Shown: positions 51,250 through 59,625 of the stretch, piece after piece
Layout: every line of letters begins with the position of its first letter
How positions within the stretch are numbered: position 1 is the first letter of the stretch
Source: Phenylobacterium sp. Root1290
Lineage (GTDB): Bacteria; Pseudomonadota; Alphaproteobacteria; Caulobacterales; Caulobacteraceae
Assembly: GCF_001425305.1 (NCBI RefSeq)
Contig: NZ_LMEE01000001.1
Coordinates: 1,833,500 to 1,897,499, forward strand
DNA: 64,000 bases
Reading direction: 5' to 3'
The notes under the pieces: model-generated
Told to the model about the DNA's origin: nothing
The model's input: the letters and a program-made list of their open reading frames with translations, nothing else
Database searches by the model: none
Program-made: the position numbers and the translations under genes

Positions 51250-51326
51250 TTAATTGATATTTACAGTAAACGCAAGTAAACCATAGGTAAAAGTTTGTTT
51301 AGTCATGACTGTTTACTGGCAATTAA
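51250..51326. promoter_or_regulatory. pilA promoter region with CtrA-like boxes and GTAAAC repeats
   Basis: TTAA-N7-TTAC (51250-51264) and TTTA-N7-TTAA (51312-51326) each differ at one base from the CtrA consensus TTAA-N7-TTAA. Between them AGTAAAC is repeated at 51265 and 51275 with a weaker GGTAAAA at 51286, about one helical turn apart, and GTTTACT occurs in the opposite orientation at 51311. The 304-bp gap 51119-51422 is strikingly AT-rich and serves both pilA and the divergent gene. Caulobacter pilA is CtrA-controlled, which is why these matter here. Confidence 0.5.
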
Positions 51327-51359
51327 GCCAAGCTTGCGAAAGTCATCCTGCGTTTCGGG

Positions 51360-51402
51360 GCGAGCAGACCAAAAAGGTTTGATGCCTCAACAGTCTGCTC
51401 GC
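51360..51402 (+). promoter_or_regulatory. Stem-loop in the pilA 5' leader
   Basis: GCGAGCAGAC pairs perfectly with GTCTGCTCGC (10 bp); the 23-base loop contains a further TTGA/TCAA helix. It ends six bases before the AAAAGGAG ribosome site of pilA, so the site itself remains free. Such 5' hairpins often lengthen mRNA life. Confidence 0.6.
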
Positions 51403-51422
51403 TAAACAAAAGGAGATCGAGC

Positions 51423-51611
51423 ATGTCGAAGTTCGTTTCGCGTTTCATGAACGACGAGTCCGGCGCCACCGCCATCGAATACGGCCTGATCGCGGCGCTC
51501 ATCGCCGTCGCTCTGGTCACCGCCATGGGCTTCCTGGGTGAAGGCCTGGAGAACGCCTTCAAAGGCATCCAGGGCACCCTGGAAGGCGAGACCCCGCCCG
51601 CGGCTCCGTAA
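51423..51611 (+). CDS. pilA: Flp/Fap-type major pilin
   Basis: A 62-residue Flp pilin precursor. A short basic leader MSKFVSRFMNDESG is followed by ATAIEYGLIAALIAVALVTA, the hydrophobic assembly helix with the E-Y pair. CpaA would cleave after the glycine. The C-terminal 20 residues, acidic and Pro-rich, would be on the filament surface. It has an excellent ribosome site (AAAAGGAG) behind a stable 5' hairpin, in line with high expression. First gene of the pilA-cpa cluster; a strong hairpin follows and probably limits read-through to the next pilin. Confidence 0.93.
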   Translation: MSKFVSRFMNDESGATAIEYGLIAALIAVALVTAMGFLGEGLENAFKGIQGTLEGETPPAAP

Positions 51612-51661
51612 GACGAGCTGGCGTATTGGATCGCGGCGGCGCAAGCCGCCGCGATCTCGTC
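51612..51661 (+). terminator. Strong intercistronic hairpin after pilA
   Basis: A 12-bp perfect stem GATCGCGGCGGC/GCCGCCGCGATC with a GCAA loop, further enclosed by GACGAG/CTCGTC. Only CATTT follows, so it could be a partial terminator or a 3' stabiliser giving more pilA than downstream mRNA. Confidence 0.65.
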
Positions 51662-51693
51662 ATTTGGGATACGGTCTGCCGGGAGGGCTTCAG

Positions 51694-51870
51694 ATGAACA
51701 ATCTTCTCAAGCGGTTCTGCGCTCAGCAGTCAGGCGCCACTGCGGTTGAGTATGCGCTCATTGCGGCGCTGATCACCGTCGTCCTGGTCGCCGCGATCGG
51801 GCCGCTCTCTGTAGCCTTGACGGAGACCTTCGAAGAGGTCGCAAACGCGATCCCTCAGACGGTCCCCTGA
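51694..51870 (+). CDS. Second Flp-type pilin
   Basis: A 58-residue Flp pilin paralogue: MNNLLKRFCAQQSG, then ATAVEYALIAALITVVLVAAIG with the E-Y pair and a short acidic C-terminal end. Unlike the first pilin it has a cysteine in the leader, which would be removed on processing. GGGAGG lies 8 bases before the ATG. Placed between the major pilin and cpaA, it may be a minor pilin or a second subunit used under other conditions. A strong terminator follows. Confidence 0.9.
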   Translation: MNNLLKRFCAQQSGATAVEYALIAALITVVLVAAIGPLSVALTETFEEVANAIPQTVP

Positions 51871-51890
51871 CCTGACCTGAATGAAATGAA

Positions 51891-51919
51891 AAAAGGGCCG
51901 CTGCGAAGCGGCCCTTTTT
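51891..51919 (+). terminator. Rho-independent terminator before cpaA
   Basis: GGGCCGCT/AGCGGCCC, loop GCGA, preceded by AAAA and followed by TTTTT. It separates the two pilin genes from cpaA-tadC, which then need their own promoter within 51920-51988. Confidence 0.92.
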
Positions 51920-51988
51920 CTTTCAATCATCGATTCACAGCTCTCGCGCACATTGGGGCCGAACAAAAGTTCTCGGACCGATCCAGAA

Positions 51989-52507
51989 ATGATCCCTCTT
52001 CTTCAGGCCGCCATCCTGCTCGTCTTTCCGGTGCTGGTGATCATCGGCGCCCTGCGCGACCTGACCAGCTTCACCATTCCCAACTGGATCTCGCTCGCCC
52101 TGATCGCGGCTTTCGTGCCGGCGGCGCTGCTGCTGGGCCTCAGCCCCGGCGCCATGGGCCTCCATCTGCTGGTCGGCGTCGCGGCGCTGGTCGCGGGCAT
52201 GGCGATGTTCGCCTTGCGCTGGATCGGCGGCGGCGACGCCAAGCTGTTTGCGACGGCGGCGCTGTGGCTCGGCGCGCCGGCCGCTCTTACCTATGTCATG
52301 ATGACGGGCCTGGCGGGCGGCGCGCTGGCCCTGGCGCTGATCAGCCTGCGCTCGCCGATTCTGCGTCCCTACGTGCTCACCGGCCCGGGCTGGTTCAGCC
52401 GCCTGGCCGATCCGGACGAGGCCGTTCCCTACGGCGTGGCCATCGCCGCCGGGGCGCTGCTGGCCTTTCCCTCGTCGGCGCTCCTGCAGGCCTGGCCTGG
52501 TTTCTAA
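51989..52507 (+). CDS. cpaA: Prepilin peptidase CpaA
   Basis: An A24-family aspartic prepilin peptidase, 172 residues and about five membrane helices. The two catalytic aspartates are in GALRDLTSFTIPNW (about residue 24) and IGGGDAKLF (GxGD, about residue 76). It lacks the N-terminal methylase domain, as is usual for TadV/CpaA. It would process the two Flp pilins and the TadE proteins. The ATG at 51989 is used, as an extension of 12 residues would place a charged tail before the first helix. Confidence 0.92.
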   Translation: MIPLLQAAILLVFPVLVIIGALRDLTSFTIPNWISLALIAAFVPAALLLGLSPGAMGLHLLVGVAALVAGMAMFALRWIGGGDAKLFATAALWLGAPAALTYVMMTGLAGGALALALISLRSPILRPYVLTGPGWFSRLADPDEAVPYGVAIAAGALLAFPSSALLQAWPGF

Positions 52508-52647
52508 ACGTAGCTTTAGGCCGCGTTAACTATGCGACCGGCAATTAGACCCAACCGGTAAAACGCCGGTCGACCGAATCGCGTGCGCCCGCGGACTGCA
52601 GGCGCGCTCGCCTGTCACCGGCTTGCGCGGAGCCTCGAGCACCGACC

Positions 52648-53517
52648 ATGGGTCCTGTCCGTATCGTCATCCTGGCCGTCGCCGCGATCGCCGCCATAGG
52701 GCTGGCCTTCATCGTGCGCGGCATGGTGACCCCCAAGCGGCCGGACGCGGCCGCCGCCGCTCCGCCGCCCCGGCCTGTCGTCCAGGTGCTGGTCGCCAAG
52801 CGCGACCTGCCCATCGGCACCCGCCTGACTCCCGCCGACCTTGGCTGGCAGCCCTGGCCGGCCGATGCGCTCAACCCCTCTTTCGTCACCGACGGCGGCG
52901 CGCCGGCCCTGCCGGCCCAGATGCCTGACAAGGCGGTCCAGAAAGCCGCCCGCGTGGCCAACGATCTCGTCATGCCCCAGGGCGCGATGCAGGCATTCGA
53001 GGGCGCGATCGTCAAGGAAGCTGTCGCCCTCGGCGAACCGGTGGTGGCCCGCAAGGTCGTCCGCGCCGGCCAGAGCGGCTTCATGGCCGTGGTGCTGCAG
53101 CCGGGCATGCGCGCCATGGCCATTCCCATCAACGCCGAGACCGCCGCCGGCGGCTTCATCCTGCCGGGCGACCGCGTCGATGTCCTGCAAAGCCGCCAGG
53201 ACTCGAACGGCAACGGCAACGCCAAGGCGATGATCACCGAAGTGCTGATGCGCAACGTGCGCGTCCTGGCCATCGACCAGAACATCGAGCCCGCCAAGGA
53301 CTCCAAGACCATCGTCGGCGGCGTCGCCACCCTCGAAATCCCCGCCGCCGACGTCGAGGTCATGGCCCGCGGCAAGTCTCAGGGCGAAATGCAGCTCGCC
53401 CTTCGCTCATACGCCGATATCGGCGGCGCGCCCGGGCGCGGCGTCGCCAGCAGGGCTTCGGCGCAAGGCGTGCGCGTCTTCCGCGCCGGACAGGTCACCG
53501 AGGTCGCCAACCCATGA
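52648..53517 (+). CDS. cpaB: Flp pilus assembly protein CpaB
   Basis: A 289-residue inner-membrane-anchored periplasmic protein (RcpC/CpaB). One N-terminal helix (residues 5-25), a Pro/Ala linker, then a SAF domain (about 44-150) starting VVQVLVAKRDLPIGTRLTPADLGWQPWP, and the RcpC-type C-terminal domain with MAIPINAETAAGGFILPGDRVDVL near 155-180. CpaB helps join the CpaC secretin to the inner-membrane parts. 140 bases separate it from cpaA; its stop overlaps cpaC as ATGA. Confidence 0.93.
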   Translation: MGPVRIVILAVAAIAAIGLAFIVRGMVTPKRPDAAAAAPPPRPVVQVLVAKRDLPIGTRLTPADLGWQPWPADALNPSFVTDGGAPALPAQMPDKAVQKAARVANDLVMPQGAMQAFEGAIVKEAVALGEPVVARKVVRAGQSGFMAVVLQPGMRAMAIPINAETAAGGFILPGDRVDVLQSRQDSNGNGNAKAMITEVLMRNVRVLAIDQNIEPAKDSKTIVGGVATLEIPAADVEVMARGKSQGEMQLALRSYADIGGAPGRGVASRASAQGVRVFRAGQVTEVANP

Positions 53518-54971
53518 CGCCGCGTCGTTTCCTCATCGCGCTCGCCGCGCTGGCCTCTGTTGCGGCGCCGATCGCCGCCTCAGCCCAGGTCTCGGAAGCC
53601 GCCGCTCCGGCCCTGGTCGCCGGCATGGCGGCGCAGTCGGCGGTGGTGCGGGTCAACCTGACCGGCGGCTCCGCCTCCCAGGCGCTGAACCTGCCGACCG
53701 GCAAGTCGGCGATCATCGAGCTGCCCGTCGACGTCCGCGACGTGCTGGTGACCAATCCGGGCGTCGCCGACGCCATGCTGCGCTCGCCGCGGCGGATCTT
53801 CATTCTGGGGCTCAAGAGCGGCACCACCGATGCGGTGTTCTTTGACGCCGCCGGCCGCCGCATCCTGTCGCTCGACATCCGCGTCGATCAGGACCCCAGC
53901 GCGGTCGCCCAGACCATCAACCGCGTCGTGCCGGGCGCCCGCGTCCAGGTTGACGCCATGAACGAGAGCCTGATCCTCTCGGGCCAGGTGGCGAACCTCG
54001 CCGACGCCGACAAGGCGCTCCAGATCGCCCGCGCCGCGGTCGCCAAGCCCGAGCTGGTGATCAACATGCTGGCGGTCGCCGGCAAGGATCAGGTGATGCT
54101 CAAGGTGCGCATCGTCGAGATGCAGCGCAACGTCGTCAAACAGCTGGGCTTCAACCTCAACGCCGTGCTCGGCGAACTCGGCAACACGCAGTTCCTGCTC
54201 GGCACCACTGCGAGCTTCGCGATCAACGGCACCCTGCTGGGCGGCGGCAGCGCCCAGGTGCGCGAGCTCGGCGGTACGTATCAGGGCGACGCCACCCTTC
54301 GCGCCTTCGAGCGCGTCGGCCTGGTGCGCACCCTGGCCGAGCCGACCCTCAGCGCCGTCTCCGGCGAGTCGGCCAAGTTCCTCGCCGGCGGCGAATTCCC
54401 GATCCCGGTCGCCCAGGACAAGGACGGCGGCGTCACCGTTGAGTTCAAGCCCTTCGGCGTCGGCCTTGGCTTCACCCCGGTGGTGCTGTCTTCGGGCAGG
54501 ATCGCGCTGAAGATGTCGACCGAGGTTTCCGAACTGACCAGCCAGGGCGCCTTCTCGCTCAGCACACCCGGCGCCAGCGCCGCCTTCACCATTCCGGCCC
54601 TGACCGTGCGCCGGGCCGAGACCGCCGTCGAACTGCCTTCCGGCGGTTCGATGATGATCGCCGGCCTGTTGCAGGAAAAGACCAAGCAGAACATCGACAG
54701 CCTGCCGGGCATGACCACCCTGCCGGTGCTCGGGACCCTGTTCCGCTCGCGCGACTACCTGGCCGGCGAGACCGAACTGGTCATCCTTGTGACGCCGTAC
54801 ATCGTCGACGCGGTCAATCCGGACCGGCTGCAGACCCCGGCCGACGGCCTGCGCATCGCCGGCGATCCGTCGACCGTGCTGATGGGCTCGCTGATCCGGG
54901 CTTTCAACGCCAATCCCCAGGCGCAATCGGGGCGCAGCTATCAGGGGCCGCACGGCTACGTGATCGAATGA
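53514..54971 (+). CDS. cpaC: Tad pilus secretin CpaC
   Basis: Outer-membrane channel of the pilus, 485 residues. Signal peptide ends AASAQVSE. The N-terminal pilus domain (about 65-140) has LNLPTGKSAIIELPVDVRDVLVTNPGVAD-type sequence, then a BON-like domain (VNRVVPGARVQVDAM...LSGQVANLADADKAL-type), and the secretin core (about 290-455) with ALAEPTLSA-like RTLAEPTLSAVSGESAKFLAGGEFPIPV and the final VLGTLFRSRDYLAGETELVILVTPYIV. Linked to cpaB and cpaD by ATGA overlaps. Confidence 0.95.
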   Translation: MTPRRFLIALAALASVAAPIAASAQVSEAAAPALVAGMAAQSAVVRVNLTGGSASQALNLPTGKSAIIELPVDVRDVLVTNPGVADAMLRSPRRIFILGLKSGTTDAVFFDAAGRRILSLDIRVDQDPSAVAQTINRVVPGARVQVDAMNESLILSGQVANLADADKALQIARAAVAKPELVINMLAVAGKDQVMLKVRIVEMQRNVVKQLGFNLNAVLGELGNTQFLLGTTASFAINGTLLGGGSAQVRELGGTYQGDATLRAFERVGLVRTLAEPTLSAVSGESAKFLAGGEFPIPVAQDKDGGVTVEFKPFGVGLGFTPVVLSSGRIALKMSTEVSELTSQGAFSLSTPGASAAFTIPALTVRRAETAVELPSGGSMMIAGLLQEKTKQNIDSLPGMTTLPVLGTLFRSRDYLAGETELVILVTPYIVDAVNPDRLQTPADGLRIAGDPSTVLMGSLIRAFNANPQAQSGRSYQGPHGYVIE

Positions 54972-55651
54972 GCGCACTTCGCCTTTCCGTCCTGTTGTTC
55001 GCCACGGCCGCGCTCGGCGCCTGCGCGAGCACGCCGACATACGGTCCCGAACTGTCGCGGGCCGAGACCGCCCGCACCCCGACCGAGCTCTGGGCCGCCG
55101 AGGTCCGGCCGCAGGCGCAGGAGATCTATCTCGCCGTCCACGCGCAGGGGCTGTCGGCCACGCAGTCCGACGCCCTGGCCGTCTTCGTCGGCGAATGGCA
55201 GGCCGGCGGGCGCGGTCCCGTCACGCTGCGCGCGCCGGTCGGCGGGCCCGATGCGGCGATGGTCTCGCGTTCCACCGAGAGCGCCCGCGTCGCGCTGGCC
55301 GCCTACGGCGCCCAGGTTCGCGTCGAGGGATACGAGGCCAAGGGCGACGCTCGCGCGCCGCTGATCGTTGCGCGCGAGCAGTACACCGTCTCGCTCCCGA
55401 CCTGCGGGCTGCAATGGGAGAACATCTCCCGCAGCGCCAGCAACAACGTGCAGTCGCAGTTCGGCTGCGCAGTGAGCGCCAACTTCGCCGCCCAGGTCGC
55501 CAATCCGGCCGATCTTCTCGGTCCGGCAGCCATCGATCCCATCGACGCAAGCAGGCGCGACGTGGTGCTCGGGAAATATCGCAAGGGTGAGAACACCGCG
55601 ACGGCGCGCGACAGCCAGGCGGCCGGGGCCGTGTCACAGGTGGTCAAGTAA
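54968..55651 (+). CDS. cpaD: Pilus assembly lipoprotein CpaD
   Basis: A 227-residue lipoprotein. The signal peptide ends in the lipobox LGAC with the cysteine at residue 18. The middle region has the family pattern FVGEWQAGGRGPVTLRAPVGG near 76 and a C-terminal PTCGLQWENISRSASNNVQSQFGCAVSANFAAQVANPADLLGP segment (about 147-190) with two cysteines, typical for CpaD/RcpB. It supports secretin assembly at the outer membrane. It overlaps cpaC (ATGA) and cpaE (TAATG). Confidence 0.93.
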   Translation: MSALRLSVLLFATAALGACASTPTYGPELSRAETARTPTELWAAEVRPQAQEIYLAVHAQGLSATQSDALAVFVGEWQAGGRGPVTLRAPVGGPDAAMVSRSTESARVALAAYGAQVRVEGYEAKGDARAPLIVAREQYTVSLPTCGLQWENISRSASNNVQSQFGCAVSANFAAQVANPADLLGPAAIDPIDASRRDVVLGKYRKGENTATARDSQAAGAVSQVVK

Positions 55652-57108
55652 TGAAGCCCCAGCAGGGTCACGATCCGTTCGATCTAGACTTCGACGCCGA
55701 CGACGAGTTCGCCCCGCCGCAGGCCGAGCCTTGGCGCGAGGCGCCGCCCGCCGCCGCCGCCGATCCCTTCGCCGACCTGCCGCCGGTGCGCGAGCCGCGC
55801 TTCGAGATCGACGCTGAAGACGACTACGCCGTCGCCGCGCTGCCGCCGGCGCCCGAAAGCCCGGTGGCCAATCCCGTGCACGACATGATCGCCGGGGCCG
55901 AGGCCGCCTTCGGCGAGGCCAGCCTGCCGCGCATCAACGTCCACATCTACTGCATCCACCCTGAGACCGCCGAGTTCGCCGAAGTGGCGGCCGCCGATCG
56001 CCGGATGGAACGCGGCGTCGTCGCGATCCGCATGGGCGGCCTGGCCGCCGCGGTCGAGGCCTATCAGAACCAGGCCACGCCCTCGCTGGTGATGGTCGAG
56101 AGCAACGACCCCGCGCCGGTGCTGCTGAACCTGCTCGACCGCCTGGCCGAGGTCTGCGACCCGGGCACCAAGGTCGTGGTCATCGGCTCGGCCAACGATA
56201 TCGCCCTCTATCGCGAGCTGATGCGCCGCGGGGTGTCGGAGTACCTGGTCCCGCCGCTGAGCCCGATGCTGTTGGTGCGCACCGCCACCGGGCTCTACGC
56301 TGACCCGTCGGCGCCGTTCATCGGCCGCCAGATCGCCTTCTGCGGCGCCAAGGGCGGGGCGGGGGTCTCGACCATCGCCCACAACGTCGCCCACTCGATT
56401 ACCGAGCGGCTGCAGACCGGCGCCGTGCTGGTCGACCTGGACCTGCCGTTCGGCACCGCCGGCCTCGACTTCCACCAGGATCCGCTGCAGGGCGTCGCCG
56501 ACGCGCTCAGCCAGCCGGACCGCCTCGACCCGGTGCTGATGGACCGGATGATGGCGCGCTGCTCCGAGCGGCTGTCGCTGTTCGCCGCCCCCGCCACCCT
56601 GGACACCGACTACGACATCTCGGCCGAGGCGTTCGAGGAGGTCACCCAGAAGATCCGCGGCGCCGCGCCGTTCGTGGTGCTCGACCTGCCGCACGTCTGG
56701 ACCGCCTGGAAGCGCAAGATCCTGCTGTCCTCCGACGACCTGGTGATCGTCGCGACGCCTGACCTCGCCTCGCTGCGCAACGCCAAGAACATCGTCGACC
56801 TCGTGCGGCGCGCCCGGCCCAACGACGCCCCGCCGCGCCTGGTGCTGAACCAGGTCGGCGTTCCCGGCCGTCCGGAGATCCCGGTCAAGGACTTCGGCGA
56901 GGCGCTCGACCTTACCCCGACGCTGTGCCTGCCCTTCGACGCCAAGCTGTTCGGCCAGGCCGCCAACAACGGCCAGATGATCAGCGAGGTCGGCCCCAAG
57001 TCGCGCGCCGCCGAAGGTCTCGACCAGCTGGCCCAGCAGATCGCCCGCCGCGAGCCGCCGCAGGTCCAGAAGGCCTCGCTGCTCTCCAGCCTGTTCAAGA
57101 AGAAGTAG
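55651..57108 (+). CDS. cpaE: Pilus localisation ATPase CpaE (TadZ)
   Basis: A MinD/ParA-like P-loop protein that places the pilus machine at the pole, 485 residues. An acidic, disordered N-terminus (about 1-75) rich in Asp, Glu and Pro precedes a receiver-like domain (about 90-210; VVVIGSANDIALYRELMRRGVSEYLVPP). The ATPase domain starts IAFCGAKGGAGVSTIAHNVA near 230; the deviant Walker A has KGGAGVST, and VLVDLDLPFGTAGLDF follows near 262. It is one base into cpaD and is directly followed by cpaF. Confidence 0.93.
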   Translation: MKPQQGHDPFDLDFDADDEFAPPQAEPWREAPPAAAADPFADLPPVREPRFEIDAEDDYAVAALPPAPESPVANPVHDMIAGAEAAFGEASLPRINVHIYCIHPETAEFAEVAAADRRMERGVVAIRMGGLAAAVEAYQNQATPSLVMVESNDPAPVLLNLLDRLAEVCDPGTKVVVIGSANDIALYRELMRRGVSEYLVPPLSPMLLVRTATGLYADPSAPFIGRQIAFCGAKGGAGVSTIAHNVAHSITERLQTGAVLVDLDLPFGTAGLDFHQDPLQGVADALSQPDRLDPVLMDRMMARCSERLSLFAAPATLDTDYDISAEAFEEVTQKIRGAAPFVVLDLPHVWTAWKRKILLSSDDLVIVATPDLASLRNAKNIVDLVRRARPNDAPPRLVLNQVGVPGRPEIPVKDFGEALDLTPTLCLPFDAKLFGQAANNGQMISEVGPKSRAAEGLDQLAQQIARREPPQVQKASLLSSLFKKK

Positions 57109-58635
57109 ATGTTCGGCAAGCGTCCCACAGACGGCGGGTCGCAGGCGCCGCGCCAGGCGCCGCCGCCGCCCGCCGAAGGTCCGGCGATCGCCACGCGTCC
57201 GCAACGCATCGAGCCGACCGCCGCGCCCATCGCTCCGGTCCAGACGCCGCCGCCGGCCGAACGCGCCGCCAAGCCGGCCGCCGGCCCCAAGCCGACGCTG
57301 GGCTTCGAGCAGCTGCGCGCCGCCCAGGGTCCCGCGCCCACGACCCAGGTCGTGCGCGAGCAGAGCGACTACTATCACGCCACCAAGACCACGATCTTCA
57401 ACGCCCTGATCAACACGATCGACCTGGCGCAGCTGGCCCAGCTCGACTCCAAGCAGGCCGCCGAGGAGATCCGCGACATCGTCGCCGAACTGGTGGCGAT
57501 CAAGAACGTCTCGATGTCGGTGGCCGAGCAGGACACCCTCGTCCAGGACATCATCAACGACGTCCTCGGCTATGGCCCGCTGGAGCCGCTGCTGGCCCGC
57601 GACGACATCGCCGACGTAATGGTCAACGGCGCCGGCCGGGTGTTCATCGAAGTCGCCGGCAAGGTCCAGCTGACCAATGTCCGCTTCCGCGACAACGCCC
57701 AGCTGATGAACATCTGCCAGCGGATCGTCAGCCAGGTCGGCCGCCGCGTCGACGAAAGCTCGCCGATCTGCGACGCCCGCCTGCCCGACGGCAGCCGCGT
57801 CAACGTCATCGCCCCGCCCTTGGCGCTGGATGGTCCGACCCTGACCATCCGGAAGTTCAAGAAGGACAAGCTGACCATGAAGAACCTGGTGGAGTACGCC
57901 TCCATCAGCCCGGAAGGGGCGCGGGTTCTCGGGGTCATCGGCGCCTGCCGATGCAACCTGGTCATCTCCGGCGGCACCGGCTCGGGCAAGACCACCTTGC
58001 TCAACACCCTGACCGCCTTCATCGACCCCTCCGAGCGCGTCATCACCTGCGAGGACGCCGCCGAGCTGCAGCTCCAGCAGCCGCACGTGGTCCGTCTGGA
58101 AACCCGCCCGCCCAACCTCGAGGGCCAGGGCCAGATCACCATGCGCGACCTGGTCAAGAACTGCCTGCGGATGCGTCCCGAGCGGATCATCGTCGGCGAA
58201 GTCCGCGGCCCCGAAGCCTTCGACCTGCTGCAGGCGATGAACACCGGCCACGACGGCTCCATGGGCACGCTGCACGCCAACAGCCCGCGCGAGGCGATCA
58301 GCCGGATGGAATCGATGATCACCATGGGCGGCTACGGCCTGCCCTCGCGGACCATCCGCGAGATGATCGTCGGCTCGGTCGACGTGATCATCCAGGCCGC
58401 CCGCCTGCGCGACGGCTCGCGCCGCATCACCCACATCACCGAGGTGGTGGGCCTGGAAGGCGACGTGATCATCACCCAGGACCTGTTCGTCTACGAGATC
58501 ACCGGCGACGACGCCGACGGCAAGGTGCTGGGCCGCCACCGCTCGACCGGCATCGCCCGCCCGCGCTTCTGGGATCGCGCCCGCTACTACGGCCTGGAGC
58601 GCGAGCTCGCCGAAGCGCTCGACGCGTCGGAATAG
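57109..58635 (+). CDS. cpaF: Pilus assembly ATPase CpaF (TadA)
   Basis: Hexameric motor ATPase of the secretion superfamily, 508 residues. A Pro/Ala-rich N-terminal 85 residues, then the N-domain DDIADVMVNGAGRVFIEVAGKVQ-type region near 165. The RecA-like core has Walker A SGGTGSGKTTLLN near 287, the Asp box, Walker B RMRPERIIVGEVRGPEAF near 355 and the His box NTGHDGSMGTLHANSPREA near 380. It powers both extension and retraction of Tad pili. The ATG directly follows the cpaE stop. Confidence 0.96.
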   Translation: MFGKRPTDGGSQAPRQAPPPPAEGPAIATRPQRIEPTAAPIAPVQTPPPAERAAKPAAGPKPTLGFEQLRAAQGPAPTTQVVREQSDYYHATKTTIFNALINTIDLAQLAQLDSKQAAEEIRDIVAELVAIKNVSMSVAEQDTLVQDIINDVLGYGPLEPLLARDDIADVMVNGAGRVFIEVAGKVQLTNVRFRDNAQLMNICQRIVSQVGRRVDESSPICDARLPDGSRVNVIAPPLALDGPTLTIRKFKKDKLTMKNLVEYASISPEGARVLGVIGACRCNLVISGGTGSGKTTLLNTLTAFIDPSERVITCEDAAELQLQQPHVVRLETRPPNLEGQGQITMRDLVKNCLRMRPERIIVGEVRGPEAFDLLQAMNTGHDGSMGTLHANSPREAISRMESMITMGGYGLPSRTIREMIVGSVDVIIQAARLRDGSRRITHITEVVGLEGDVIITQDLFVYEITGDDADGKVLGRHRSTGIARPRFWDRARYYGLERELAEALDASE

Positions 58636-58638
58636 CTC

Positions 58639-59619
58639 ATGCTGATGACCCTGCTCATCGCGGTCCTCGGCTTCATCGCCATCGCCGGCGTGGGCTTCGC
58701 CCTGGCCGGCCCGTCCTCGGCCGACGCCAAGACGCTCAAGCGCGCCCACGCGATCGTCGGCGGCGACGAGGTGCGCGAGGTCGGGCGCCGCCGCCCCGCC
58801 GCCACCGCGCAGGAACAGCGCCGCAAGCAGATCCTCAAGACCCTCAAGGACCAGGACCGCGAGCAGAAGAAGGCGCTGCTCAGCATCTCCGCAAAGCTGC
58901 GCCAGGCGGGCCTTGGCATGAAGGTCAGCTCCTTCTGGATGCTCAGCGGCGGCCTGGCCCTGATCGTGCTCATCGTCGCCTGGGTCGTGACCCGCACGCC
59001 GCTGGCCGCGGTGGGCCTGGCCTTCGCCGCCGGCCTCGGCCTGCCGCGCTGGGTGGTCGGCGCCATGGCCACCGCGCGGATCAAGAAGTTCACCGAGGCC
59101 TTCCCCGACGCCATGGACATCATCGTCCGGGGCATCAAGTCGGGCCTGCCCGTTCACGACAGCCTGCGCGTCATCGCCCGCGAAACGCCCGAGCCGCTGG
59201 CCGGCCAGTTCGGCCGCCTGGTCGACAACATCGGCATGGGCATGACCATCGATCAGGCCCTCGACAAGATGCACGCCGAGATGCCGACGCCCGAGGTGCG
59301 GTTCTTCGCCATCGTGCTGGCCATCCAGGCCAAGACCGGCGGCAACCTGGCCGAGGCGCTCGGCAACCTCTCCACCGTCATCCGCTCGCGAAAGCTGATG
59401 CGCGAGAAGGTCAAGGCGCTGTCGGCCGAGGCGGTGGCCTCCGCGGCCATCATCGGCTGTCTGCCGCCGGGCGTCGCGGTGCTGATCTTCATCACCGCGC
59501 CCGACTATATGGGCCCGCTGTTCACCGACCCGCGCGGCCGCGTGATGCTGATGATCGGCGCCTTCTGGATGTCGCTTGGCGTCATGTCGATGCGCAAGAT
59601 GATCAATTTCAGGCTCTGA
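58639..59619 (+). CDS. tadB: Pilus platform protein TadB (CpaG)
   Basis: A 326-residue inner-membrane protein with a type II secretion F domain. A first helix (residues 4-24), a charged cytoplasmic stretch (about 30-95), two more helices (SGGLALIVLIVAWVV and AAVGLAFAAGLGLP), the T2SF domain with FTEAFPDAMDIIVRGIKSGLPVHDSLRVIA (about 152-180) and a C-terminal pair of helices. With TadC it forms the platform on which CpaF acts. It starts 3 bases after the cpaF stop. Confidence 0.93.
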   Translation: MLMTLLIAVLGFIAIAGVGFALAGPSSADAKTLKRAHAIVGGDEVREVGRRRPAATAQEQRRKQILKTLKDQDREQKKALLSISAKLRQAGLGMKVSSFWMLSGGLALIVLIVAWVVTRTPLAAVGLAFAAGLGLPRWVVGAMATARIKKFTEAFPDAMDIIVRGIKSGLPVHDSLRVIARETPEPLAGQFGRLVDNIGMGMTIDQALDKMHAEMPTPEVRFFAIVLAIQAKTGGNLAEALGNLSTVIRSRKLMREKVKALSAEAVASAAIIGCLPPGVAVLIFITAPDYMGPLFTDPRGRVMLMIGAFWMSLGVMSMRKMINFRL

Positions 59620-59625
59620 GGGCTC

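Noticed and set aside
51310..51345. Sigma-54 promoter for pilA (TGGCA...CTTGC)
   Set aside because: The GG-to-GC spacing is wrong for a -24/-12 promoter, although Caulobacter pilA is known to be sigma-54 dependent.
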